This document shows, piece by piece, positions 1-6,840 of a stretch of DNA of 10,453 nucleotides. The position numbers were made by a program, and so were the translations under genes. Source of the DNA: Acidobacteriota bacterium (GTDB taxonomy: Bacteria > Acidobacteriota > Terriglobia > Bryobacterales > Bryobacteraceae); contig JAPKYY010000115.1 of assembly GCA_026394095.1 (NCBI GenBank), positions 1 to 10,453 of the forward strand, given 5' to 3'. Positions within the stretch are counted from its first letter, which is position 1; each line of letters starts with the position of its first letter. Under the pieces are notes generated by a model. It saw only the letters and a list, made by a program, of their open reading frames with translations, made no database searches and had not been told where the DNA came from.

Positions 1-428
1 AAGAAGACGTAATCGCCGCAACCACCGGCCTCACCGACGACCAAATTTGGCAACGCCCCCATGGCCTCACACCCGTTGGCTTCCACATCCGCCACATCGC
101 CGAATCGATCGACCGCCTCCTCACCTACGCCGAAGGCCGCAGCCTCGATGAATCCCAACTCAGCACCCTCAAGGGCGAACTCACCGAGACACTGCCCCTG
201 CTCTCGTTAATCGTGATCCTCGAGCAGCGGCTCAAGGAGGCCCGCCTGCGCGTAAACGCCATTCGTCAGGAAGACCTGACAATCATTCGCGAAATCGGCA
301 GGGCAAAAATCCCTTCTCCGCTGGGCACCATCCTCGCCCACATCGCCGAGCACACCCAGCGCCACCTCGGCCAGCTCACCACCACCGTTAAGCTGATCCA
401 ATCAACCCAGGCCGGGAACCCCGCCTAG
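1..428 (+). CDS. DinB-family protein, 3' part (start lies left of the window)
   Basis: The open frame is entered at base 3 and runs to the TAG at 426-428, giving about 141 residues with no start in view. The visible protein is mostly helical and carries the two landmarks of the DinB/YfiT four-helix-bundle fold: GFHIRHIAES near the left end and HIAEHTQRHLGQL near the C-terminus. In this fold a histidine of the first motif and the HxxxH of the second usually hold one divalent metal ion. Family members include thiol-dependent S-transferases (bacillithiol or mycothiol type) and damage-inducible proteins of unknown activity, so the substrate cannot be named. The first ATG in this frame (213) lies inside the domain and is not the true start. 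The 3' end overlaps by 27 bp the end of the convergent peptidase gene. The fold is fairly certain; the function is unknown. Confidence 0.8.
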   Translation, partial: EDVIAATTGLTDDQIWQRPHGLTPVGFHIRHIAESIDRLLTYAEGRSLDESQLSTLKGELTETLPLLSLIVILEQRLKEARLRVNAIRQEDLTIIREIGRAKIPSPLGTILAHIAEHTQRHLGQLTTTVKLIQSTQAGNPA

Positions 429-1370
429 GCTCTTCGCCTTCCGCACCGCTCGCCGAATCGCCTCTGCCAACACCTCAGCCGCAGCAATCCCCAGCGCATT
501 GATGTCGATCGCCGGCAAGGCACCGGTGGAGAGGCTAAAGATCGTATCGCCATCACGAGTTGTATGAACGGGCGAGATCGCCCGAATCACACCAGCCTGC
601 GCCAATTGGGCCAGCTTGGTTGCTTCTACTTTGGTTAGCCGCGCGTTGGTTGCCACAACTGCCAGCGTCGTATTGCCGCCCTCAAACTTTGCCTCCGCCC
701 CATCCAGCATCAGCCGTGCAGTATTTGCGAAACCCTTGCCGTCCGGCGTCTTGCGAGCCCCTGCCAGTACTTTCCCCTGAGCGTCCAGCACATCTCCAAA
801 CGCATTCACCGCCGCCATTGCCGCAACCTGAATCCCGGCAAACTTGCCGCTCAGGTTCCACACGGCTGTCCCGAGGCCGCCCTTCATGGCAAAATTCATT
901 CCGTTGATCTTGCCGACGGTTGCGCCCGTCCCGGCACCCACATTCCCCTCTTCGATTGCAGCGTGGGGCTTTGATGCAAAGGCAGCCGCGGCTGCCGCCT
1001 CACCCATTTCACGCGAGGGGCGTGCGTGTGCGTTTCCGATGCCCAAATCGTACAGAATGGCTGACGGCACAATCGGAATCCGTGCACTGCGCATATCGAA
1101 TCCAACCTCATGCTGCTCGAGAAAGCGCCTTACACCGCTGGATGCTTCAAGCCCAAAGGCACTCCCACCAGACAATACGAGCCCATGAATCGTCGGTGTG
1201 ATGTGCATCGGGTCGAGCACACCAATCTCGGATGTGCCGCTGGCGCCCCCGCGAATATCCACTCCTGCCGTCGCGCCACCTTCACAAAGAATCACTGTGC
1301 AGCCGGTTATTCCTTCAAGGTCTGTGGCATGTCCTACCCGGATGCCGCTGATCGCCGTAAGCCCATTCAC
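402..1370 (-). CDS. P1 family (S58, DmpA/NylC-type) self-processing aminopeptidase/hydrolase
   Basis: This 322-residue protein, of normal family length, is an N-terminal-nucleophile hydrolase. The precursor cuts itself into a large and a small chain, and the new N-terminal Ser/Thr becomes the nucleophile for removing amino acids from peptides or cleaving amides. Visible landmarks are ISGIRVGHATD (7-17), the Gly/Ser-rich LSGGSAFGLEASSGV (66-80), GNVGAGTGATVGKI (142-155), the predicted processing site GGNTTLAVVATNA (231-243) with cleavage expected between Asn233 and Thr234, and DGDTIFSLSTG (273-283). A Thr nucleophile after Asn resembles the nylon-oligomer hydrolase NylC more than DmpA, which uses Gly-Ser. 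There is no signal peptide, so it is probably cytoplasmic. The start is GTG at 1370; an in-frame TAG lies ten codons upstream and no ATG falls between. No good ribosome binding site is seen. The gene is divergent from the lipid-transport operon. The family is certain; the natural substrate is unknown. Confidence 0.93.
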   Translation of the reverse strand: MNGLTAISGIRVGHATDLEGITGCTVILCEGGATAGVDIRGGASGTSEIGVLDPMHITPTIHGLVLSGGSAFGLEASSGVRRFLEQHEVGFDMRSARIPIVPSAILYDLGIGNAHARPSREMGEAAAAAAFASKPHAAIEEGNVGAGTGATVGKINGMNFAMKGGLGTAVWNLSGKFAGIQVAAMAAVNAFGDVLDAQGKVLAGARKTPDGKGFANTARLMLDGAEAKFEGGNTTLAVVATNARLTKVEATKLAQLAQAGVIRAISPVHTTRDGDTIFSLSTGALPAIDINALGIAAAEVLAEAIRRAVRKAKSLGGVPGLG

Positions 1371-1422
1371 GAACGGTATGCTAGCATCAAAACGCTAAGC
1401 AAACCATAAGGGGCCAAGCCGG
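1371..1422. promoter_or_regulatory. Divergent intergenic gap with a 10-bp palindrome
   Basis: This 52-bp gap separates the divergent starts of the peptidase gene and the mlaE-type gene, so both promoters must lie here or inside the flanking genes. It contains the perfect palindrome ATGCTAGCAT at 1378-1387. TATGCT (1377-1382) could serve as a -10 box for the + strand operon, but no convincing -35 was found. A Shine-Dalgarno-like AAGGGG (1408-1413) sits 9 nt before the TTG at 1423 and supports that start. Any regulatory role for the palindrome is inference. Confidence 0.35.
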
Positions 1423-2181
1423 TTGCTCGACTATCTCAAAAGCCCAGTACAGAGTTTTCAAGACTTTCTCTACCTTGCTGCACGCAGCATTAGAAACGTC
1501 ACGAAGCCTCCGATTTACTGGAAAGACATATTGATGCAGATGGACTCGATTGGCGTAGGCAGTCTGCCTATCGTTGCTCTAATCGGGGCATTCAGCGGCA
1601 TTGTCATGACGCTGCAGATGTCACGCGCCCTTGCAACTTACGGTGCCACCTCTCAGACAGGCCAGGTTGTCTCCATCAGTATCGTTCGTGAACTTGGGCC
1701 CGTGCTAACCGCTCTGCTGATCGCCGGCCGCAATGCTTCGGGCATCGCCTCTGAACTCGGCTCGATGAAAGTTACCGAACAAATCGATGCCATGCGCGCC
1801 CTTGGCACCGACCCCATCCAAAAGCTGATTGTCCCGAGGCTCATCGCTACTGCTTTCATGCAGCCTCTGCTTACAGCCATTGCCGATTTCGTCGGCCTTC
1901 TTGGCGGCCTCATTATTGCGGTTACGGTAATCGGCAATACGGCAAACCAATATTGGAGTTCAGCGATCGACATCCTCGCCATCAACGACATGGTGCAGGG
2001 CCTGATGAAGCCTTTTGTATTTGCGATCGTCATCTCACTGGTGGGTTGTTTCTACGGTATGCGCACCTCTGGCGGTACGCAGGGCGTTGGCCTGTCGACC
2101 ACCAAGGCTGTAGTTGTGTCGAGTGTATGGGTTTTCGTGATCGACGTTCTGATCACTCAAATTTTCGTGAGCCTGACCTGA
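1423..2181 (+). CDS. mlaE: MlaE-type ABC transporter permease (lipid transport)
   Basis: This is the inner-membrane permease of an MCE-type lipid transporter, the family of E. coli MlaE and plant TGD1. It is 252 residues, the usual length. Hydrophobic segments lie at about 48-70, 143-172, 195-215 and 229-250. Family signatures are SIVRELGPVLTALLIAGR (86-103), ASELGSMKVTEQIDAMRALG (109-128, the cytoplasmic coupling helix region that contacts the ATPase) and GGTQGVGLSTTKAVV (217-231). The start is TTG at 1423, supported by AAGGGG 9 nt upstream and by an N-terminus that fits the family. It is first in a four-gene operon, and its TGA shares one base with the ATG of the ATPase gene. The partner ATPase and MCE protein follow directly, so the transporter assignment is strong. 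The lipid carried and the direction of transport cannot be read from sequence. Confidence 0.95.
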   Translation: MLDYLKSPVQSFQDFLYLAARSIRNVTKPPIYWKDILMQMDSIGVGSLPIVALIGAFSGIVMTLQMSRALATYGATSQTGQVVSISIVRELGPVLTALLIAGRNASGIASELGSMKVTEQIDAMRALGTDPIQKLIVPRLIATAFMQPLLTAIADFVGLLGGLIIAVTVIGNTANQYWSSAIDILAINDMVQGLMKPFVFAIVISLVGCFYGMRTSGGTQGVGLSTTKAVVVSSVWVFVIDVLITQIFVSLT

Positions 2182-3044
2182 TGCCTGGGCCCATTCTCAA
2201 GTTTGAAAACGTCTCGCTCTCCTATGACGGCAAACTTGTGCTCGACAAGATCAACCTCACCGTTAACGCAGGCGATACTTTTATCCTTCTCGGGGCCGCC
2301 GGCAGTGGAAAGACTGTCCTGCTCAAATTGGCGATGTCCCTGATTCAGGCTGATACCGGACGCATCGAGCTGCTCGGACATGACATCACCCACCTCAAAG
2401 AAACCGAACTCTTCGGCATCCGCAGCGAAGTAGGGGTTCTCTTCCAGGAAGGTGGCCTCTTCGACTCGCTCAACATCGCCGACAACGTTGCATATCCTTT
2501 GCGCAATCAAAAGAAGCTTGCCGCTCCTGAAGATGAAATCGCTGCCCGAGTGCAGGAATCTCTCGACTTCGTGGAACTTGGCCATACACTCGACAAGTTT
2601 CCCAGTGAGCTTTCTGGCGGCATGCGCCGACGCGTGGGGATCGCGCGGGCCAACGTGACCAATCCCAAAATATCGCTCTACGATTCTCCAACCGCTGGCC
2701 TTGACCCAATCACTGCGCACACCATCATGTCGCTGATCGTCAAACAGCGCGAGCTTCGCAAGACCACTACCATTCTTGCGACCCATCGTTACCAGGATGG
2801 CGCTATGGCCGCAAACTATCACTGGGATGATGCAATTCACGATGTAGTTCGAGCAGTCCCTTATGGCACCTACGCTGCGCTCGACACCACATTCATAGTT
2901 ATGAACGAGGGTCGCATCGTATTCTCCGGCACGCAGCAACAGCTCGAAACCTCTCGCGATCCCTATGTGTCACAATTTGTATTGCATCAACCTCCGCCCA
3001 AAATAGGGCCAAGTGGAGATCGAGGGCAGCAACTTTCCGTATGA
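2181..3044 (+). CDS. mlaF: MlaF-type ABC ATPase with divergent Walker B and an insert after the H-loop
   Basis: This is the nucleotide-binding subunit expected to pair with the MlaE-type permease, 287 residues. Motifs in order are Walker A GAAGSGKT (38-45), Q-loop Gln89 in VLFQEGGLF, signature LSGGM (144-148), Walker B ISLYDSP (164-170), D-loop TAGLDP (171-176) and H-loop His202 in LATHRYQDG. Two points are odd. The catalytic glutamate that normally follows the Walker B aspartate is Ser169. The stretch from the H-loop TH to the conserved GRI (201-246) is about 24 residues longer than in typical family members. I have an impression that related Acidobacteriota proteins share the DSP form, so this may be a lineage trait rather than decay; that is memory, not shown here. 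I chose the ATG at 2181, which overlaps the mlaE stop by one base. An in-frame ATG at 1953 adds 76 residues lying wholly over mlaE and outside the family. The end overlaps the next gene by ATGA. Confidence 0.94.
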   Translation: MPGPILKFENVSLSYDGKLVLDKINLTVNAGDTFILLGAAGSGKTVLLKLAMSLIQADTGRIELLGHDITHLKETELFGIRSEVGVLFQEGGLFDSLNIADNVAYPLRNQKKLAAPEDEIAARVQESLDFVELGHTLDKFPSELSGGMRRRVGIARANVTNPKISLYDSPTAGLDPITAHTIMSLIVKQRELRKTTTILATHRYQDGAMAANYHWDDAIHDVVRAVPYGTYAALDTTFIVMNEGRIVFSGTQQQLETSRDPYVSQFVLHQPPPKIGPSGDRGQQLSV

Positions 3045-4111
3045 CTTCCAATAAAACCAGTTGGGCAAAACTCAGGGTAGGCTTGCTTGCCATGGCGGCG
3101 CTGCTCCTGCTTACGGTCTTGATCTTCTACATCACCAGCTCGAGCAATATGTTTGAGTCCACGTCAAAGGTTTTCGCCTATCTTGATACCAGCGGGGGCC
3201 TGCTCAAGAATGCTCCTGTCCGCCTGAATGGCGTCCTGGTGGGCAAGGTAACCGAAATCGGCCTCTCCGGTGAGAACCGTCAAAACCGCATCATCAAGGT
3301 AACTCTCGAAATCGAAGACAAGATGCTCGCCGCGATCCCGAACGATTCGAAGGTCACCATCGGAGCTGAAAACCTGCTCGGTGCCAAGCTGATCGCGATC
3401 AAGAAGGGCGCATCTACAACCCCGATCGTCAAGGGTGGTGAACTCCCTAGCGGATCCAGTGCCGAACTCGACGACATCCAGGCTCAGGCCTCACAAACGA
3501 TTGCCGTGCTCCAGAACATCCTCACCAAGGCTGAAGGCATTGTCGGCCAGGTAGAAGCCGGCAAGGGCACCATCGGCAAGCTCCTGGTGGACGAAGAACT
3601 CTACAACCGGTTTAACAACATCATGAAAGAAGTAGAGCGCCTCTCCTCTGCGCTCAATGCCGGCAAAGGTACTCTTGGTAAGCTCTTGAGCGACGAGACA
3701 CTCTACAACGACGTTCGCAAAACTCTCTCCCGTATGGATCAGATTGTTGCCGATATTCAGGCCGGGCAGGGAACGGCCGGCAAGCTACTTAAGGACGACA
3801 GCATCTATGTCGAAACCAAAGCGAGCATTGTCGAAATGCGCAAGATTCTTGCCGACCTCAACGCAGGCAAAGGTACGGCCGGGGAGTTGCTCAAGAGCGA
3901 TGCGCTCGCCAAACAACTCTCGGCAACCATTGGCCGCGTAGACACCATGCTCGACAAGGTCAATCGAGGCGAAGGCTCCCTTGGTCAACTGCTGGTGAAC
4001 CCCTCTCTCTATGAGAATCTCGACGGCACCGCCGCAGAGATGAAGGGTTTGATGAAAGACTTCCGCGCCAACCCCAAGAAATTCCTGCGCATCAAGCTCG
4101 CCCTCTTCTAG
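3041..4111 (+). CDS. mlaD: MCE-domain (MlaD-type) lipid-binding protein with five 34-residue repeats
   Basis: This is the periplasmic substrate-binding partner of the MlaE/MlaF pair, 356 residues, anchored by one N-terminal membrane helix (about 12-32). The MCE domain spans about 40-125 and includes VRLNGVLVGKVTEIGL (60-75) and IGAENLLGAKLIAIKKG (107-123). After it comes a long helical tail with five repeats headed AGKGTIGKLL (173), AGKGTLGKLL (207), AGQGTAGKLL (241), AGKGTAGELL (275) and RGEGSLGQLL (309). Each starts exactly 34 residues after the last, and most continue with an acidic, hydrophobic SxxLY-like stretch. The protein ends in a basic NPKKFLRIKLALF tail, which I recognise from similar MCE proteins. 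E. coli MlaD is far shorter (183 residues), so this resembles the long MCE proteins whose C-terminal helices form a tube or barrel. It starts inside the ATPase gene's stop (ATGA overlap), so translation is probably coupled. Confidence 0.95.
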   Translation: MTSNKTSWAKLRVGLLAMAALLLLTVLIFYITSSSNMFESTSKVFAYLDTSGGLLKNAPVRLNGVLVGKVTEIGLSGENRQNRIIKVTLEIEDKMLAAIPNDSKVTIGAENLLGAKLIAIKKGASTTPIVKGGELPSGSSAELDDIQAQASQTIAVLQNILTKAEGIVGQVEAGKGTIGKLLVDEELYNRFNNIMKEVERLSSALNAGKGTLGKLLSDETLYNDVRKTLSRMDQIVADIQAGQGTAGKLLKDDSIYVETKASIVEMRKILADLNAGKGTAGELLKSDALAKQLSATIGRVDTMLDKVNRGEGSLGQLLVNPSLYENLDGTAAEMKGLMKDFRANPKKFLRIKLALF

Positions 4112-4120
4112 AAAGACTGC

Positions 4121-4933
4121 TTGCGCTACCTCGTTGTCAATGCGGATGACTTCGGCTTCACGCGCGACGTGAACGCAGGCATCGTCCGCGCTCATCGCGA
4201 AGGCATCCTTACCGCAACAACGCTTATGGCCAACGGCGACGCTTTTGCTGATGCTGTGCGCCTTTCTGCTGAGAATCCTTCACTCGATATTGGTGTCCAT
4301 CTGCAAATGGTCCAGGGCCAAAGCCTCAGTGAGCCCGGTAGACTTCTGCCCGCCACGGTCGGCGCACTCATTGGCGAACTGTTTGCAGGTCGGTGGGACG
4401 TGCTCAAAGAACTCGAAGCACAGGTTGAGAAGATTCTCGCAGCAGGCATCAAGCCCTCACATCTGGACACCCACAAGCACACACATCTTCTTCCGCCCAT
4501 TCTCGATGCAGTAGCAAGAGTGAGCGAGAAGTACGCGATTCGCTGGGTTCGCAAGCCTTTTGATCTGCCTCTCGATGGCCGCCGTGCGAGTTGGAAAACT
4601 CGTGCCGCCTCGTTTGCCATGAGCCGCTTGCGAGGGCATTTCGACAGAGTCCTCGCGCGGCACGGTGCGCTGGCTACCAATCACTTTGCGGGCTTCCTTT
4701 GGACGGGCGACTTCTCGGCTCAAGACCTTGTTCAGCTTCTCGAAGCGCTTCCGCAGGGCTCGACCGAGTTCATGTGTCATCCCGGAATCCTCGGTGAAGA
4801 ATTGCGTGCTGCCCCAACACGGCTCAAAGAAAGCCGTGAACTTGAGCTGCGCGCGCTGACCGACCCCAGCGTCCGTCAGGCAATCACCGCTAGCGGGATC
4901 AGGTTGGTTGGCTACAACGATCTACCGAGGTAG
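4121..4933 (+). CDS. ChbG/HpnK (YdjC) family carbohydrate/glycolipid deacetylase
   Basis: This 270-residue protein belongs to the YdjC-like metal-dependent deacetylases, which include ChbG (chito-oligosaccharide deacetylase) and HpnK (hopanoid biosynthesis-associated). Landmarks are VNADDFGFT (6-14) with the metal-binding aspartate pair, GVHL with His60, the HLDTHKHTH cluster (114-122) holding metal-ligand histidines, CHPG (219-222) near the active site, and the C-terminal RLKESRELELRALTDP (234-249). The active-site set appears complete. The start is TTG at 4121, only 9 nt after the MCE gene's stop, and the predicted N-terminus begins right at the first strand of the fold, so a longer start is unlikely. 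Its position as last gene of the lipid-transporter operon favours a glycolipid or hopanoid-type substrate over chitobiose, but that is inference. The 3' end overlaps the convergent kinase gene by 12 bp. Confidence 0.92.
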   Translation: MRYLVVNADDFGFTRDVNAGIVRAHREGILTATTLMANGDAFADAVRLSAENPSLDIGVHLQMVQGQSLSEPGRLLPATVGALIGELFAGRWDVLKELEAQVEKILAAGIKPSHLDTHKHTHLLPPILDAVARVSEKYAIRWVRKPFDLPLDGRRASWKTRAASFAMSRLRGHFDRVLARHGALATNHFAGFLWTGDFSAQDLVQLLEALPQGSTEFMCHPGILGEELRAAPTRLKESRELELRALTDPSVRQAITASGIRLVGYNDLPR

Positions 4934-5551
4934 AAGAATCCGGAAGGCAGCCCCGGACTGGTCTTCGCGATTGGCGGCAGAAACACTTCCGCCCTGGCTT
5001 TCGACAATCGAGCGCACGATGTGCAAGCCCAGGCCCTTATGGCGTGGTGTTGTCGTAAAGCCTGGCTCAAACAAACTTGGCAAGACCCGGGCTGGAATCC
5101 CCGGCCCGGTATCGAGCACTGTAATTTCAACCCCATCTGGCCCGGTTCTCGCAGTTATCGAGATCGTCCCACCCTGCGGCATCATGCGTGCAGCATTGAG
5201 AAAAAGATTCAAGAGCACACGCTCCCAGGCTCCACGATTTCCCACAATCTGCAGGTTGGGTTCGATCTCTGATACGACGATGATGGCGGGGCCATGAGAG
5301 GAGATCAGGTAGTCCATCAGAAGAGCTTCCACCTGCTCGATCACCCGCTCGGCGTCGGTGAGGCCGCCTTGTGTTTCGAGGCTCTTTACGATTCGTGCGC
5401 CGTGCTTGAGCGATCGCTTGATCGTCGCGCTCAGCTTGGCATGTTTCGGGTCCAGCTTCAGGATGTCGTTCGCCTCAAAGAGCGTCTCAAAGACGTTGTT
5501 CAAATCATGAACAACTCCTGCGAGCGTTAGGTTTTGAAGGCGATCGGGCAT
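4922..5551 (-). CDS. Orphan soluble histidine kinase (HisKA-like helices plus HATPase_c)
   Basis: This is a 209-residue kinase core. His15 in AGVVHDLNN (11-19) is the likely phosphorylated residue, in an NtrB-like H-box. The dimerisation helices run to about 65. The ATP-binding domain shows the N-box LLNLFLNAA (113-121; Asn115, Asn119), G1 DTGPGIP (147-153), F-box FEPGFTTT (161-168) and G2 GLGLHIV (173-179). There is no membrane helix, no PAS, GAF or HAMP domain and no receiver domain, so the signal input is not in this protein. I chose ATG at 5551 because AGAGG (5555-5559 on the minus strand) sits just upstream and the aroA stop is 7 nt away. The in-frame ATG at 5650 would add 33 unrelated residues lying inside aroA. 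It is last in the small protein-aroA-kinase operon. No response regulator lies in the window, so the partner is unknown. The end overlaps the convergent deacetylase gene by 12 bp. Confidence 0.88.
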   Translation of the reverse strand: MPDRLQNLTLAGVVHDLNNVFETLFEANDILKLDPKHAKLSATIKRSLKHGARIVKSLETQGGLTDAERVIEQVEALLMDYLISSHGPAIIVVSEIEPNLQIVGNRGAWERVLLNLFLNAARMMPQGGTISITARTGPDGVEITVLDTGPGIPARVLPSLFEPGFTTTPRHKGLGLHIVRSIVESQGGSVSAANREDQSGAAFRILLPR

Positions 5552-5558
5552 CTTGCCT

Positions 5559-6836
5559 CTAACTGGTGATTTTGCGAAGCGTTGAGTAAAACTCGGGGAA
5601 GCTGACGCTGGCCGCTTCTGCCCGATGGATCTCGGACGGCCCATCGGCAACCAAAGCGGCTACGGCAAAGGCCATGGCGATGCGGTGATCGCCAAAACTG
5701 TCATACTGCGCCGCGCGAAATTTCTGATTCCCCGGCACGGTGAAGCCGTCCTCGCGCACTTCGATTTCTACACCTGCCCGCTTGAAATTCTCAGCGACAG
5801 TGGCAATTCGGTCGGTCTCTTTAATTCGTAACTCCGAAGCGTCACGAACATCCAGGCCACCGGTTGCTGCACCCAGAACGGCAAGCGTCGGAATCTCATC
5901 AATCAACTGCGCCGTAAGAGCCCCGGAGATGACGCCAGCCTTCTTTACGCTGCCGCGCACCATGATGTCGCCCACCAGTTCGCCATGCTGTTCGCCTACA
6001 TTGAGCACCTTGATCTCAGCGCCAATGCTGGCCAGGTAGTCGAGCAATGCCGTGCGTGTGGGGTTCAGGCCAACTCCGCCGATCACGAGATTCGAATCTG
6101 GAATCATCAATGCTGCCGATAGAAAGAATGCAGAAGAGCTCAAATCGCCAGGCACGGTCAGATCCTTGGCCAGAAGCTTCGGGCGGCCCTTTATGGAGAT
6201 CACGTTGCCAACACTCTTCACGTCGGCACCAAACATCCGCAAGGCCAGTTCGCTATGGTCGCGCGTCTTGATCGGCTCGCGGACAATGGTTTCGCCATCG
6301 CAGAACATTCCGGCAAAGAGCACGCAGGTCTTTACCTGGGCGCTCGCCACCGGCGTCGAATAATCAATCGCCTTCAGTGCTGCGCCGCGGATCTCGAGAG
6401 GAGGATACTTGCCGCCGGTGGCAATGATCGTCGCTCCCATTTCGGCCAGCGGAGTCATTACTCGCTGCATTGGGCGCTTGGAAAGCGACTCGTCCCCGTG
6501 AATGTGAGAGGTAAACGATTGCCCGGCCAGAATCCCGCTCATCATTCGGATCGTGGATCCTGAGTTGCCAGCGTCCAGCGCCTCGCTCGGGGCACTCAGG
6601 CCATCGAGGCCTTTGCCGGTAATCGAGACTTCGCTGCCCTGGTCATCGACTTCAATGCCAAGGCGCGTAAGGATGCCGAGGGTAGAGTGGCAGTCTTCGC
6701 CTGTGGAATAGCCATGAATCGTGGTCTTGCCCTCGGCAAGCCCGGCGATCATCGCCCAGCGGTGTGAAATGGATTTGTCGCCTGGAAGGCGGATAGCGCC
6801 AGAGAGACTCTTGGCTGGTTGTATGCTTTCAATCAT
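5559..6836 (-). CDS. aroA: 3-phosphoshikimate 1-carboxyvinyltransferase (EPSP synthase)
   Basis: This enzyme joins phosphoenolpyruvate to shikimate-3-phosphate, step six of the shikimate pathway to aromatic amino acids, in the cytoplasm. The 425 residues match the family. Motifs are LPGDKSISHR (17-26), GNSGST (90-95, phosphoenolpyruvate loop), SAQVK (165-169), RDHSE (192-196), NPTR (258-261), DEIP with catalytic Asp (313-316), ELRIKETDR (335-343) and GDHRIAM (382-388). The combination GDKS, SAQVK, RDHSE and NPTR matches the class II (CP4-like) signature set, although the loop keeps glycine where CP4 has alanine. I chose ATG at 6836, which lies 4 nt past the upstream gene's TAA, so coupling is likely. 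A TTG at 6908 would add 24 residues and overlap that gene by 68 bp. No strong ribosome binding site precedes 6836, which also fits coupling. The kinase gene follows 7 nt after the TAG. Confidence 0.97.
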   Translation of the reverse strand: MIESIQPAKSLSGAIRLPGDKSISHRWAMIAGLAEGKTTIHGYSTGEDCHSTLGILTRLGIEVDDQGSEVSITGKGLDGLSAPSEALDAGNSGSTIRMMSGILAGQSFTSHIHGDESLSKRPMQRVMTPLAEMGATIIATGGKYPPLEIRGAALKAIDYSTPVASAQVKTCVLFAGMFCDGETIVREPIKTRDHSELALRMFGADVKSVGNVISIKGRPKLLAKDLTVPGDLSSSAFFLSAALMIPDSNLVIGGVGLNPTRTALLDYLASIGAEIKVLNVGEQHGELVGDIMVRGSVKKAGVISGALTAQLIDEIPTLAVLGAATGGLDVRDASELRIKETDRIATVAENFKRAGVEIEVREDGFTVPGNQKFRAAQYDSFGDHRIAMAFAVAALVADGPSEIHRAEAASVSFPEFYSTLRKITS

Positions 6837-6840
6837 TCTG

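Noticed and set aside
844..1409. Several + strand open frames of about 65-115 codons across the peptidase gene
   Set aside because: They are antisense to a full-length gene with clear S58 motifs and encode no recognisable protein.
1953..2180. An in-frame upstream start that would lengthen the MlaF-type ATPase by 76 residues
   Set aside because: The extra residues are an out-of-frame reading of the permease gene and match no ABC ATPase N-terminus; the ATG at 2181 gives the standard family start.
2157..2939. A 260-residue open frame on the minus strand across the ATPase gene
   Set aside because: It lies entirely antisense to a gene with all the ABC ATPase motifs, shows no recognisable domain, and is explained by codon bias of the real frame.
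5552..5650. A longer kinase start at 5650
   Set aside because: It would place 33 low-complexity residues inside the end of aroA; the ATG at 5551 has its own AGAGG and begins just before the H-box helix.
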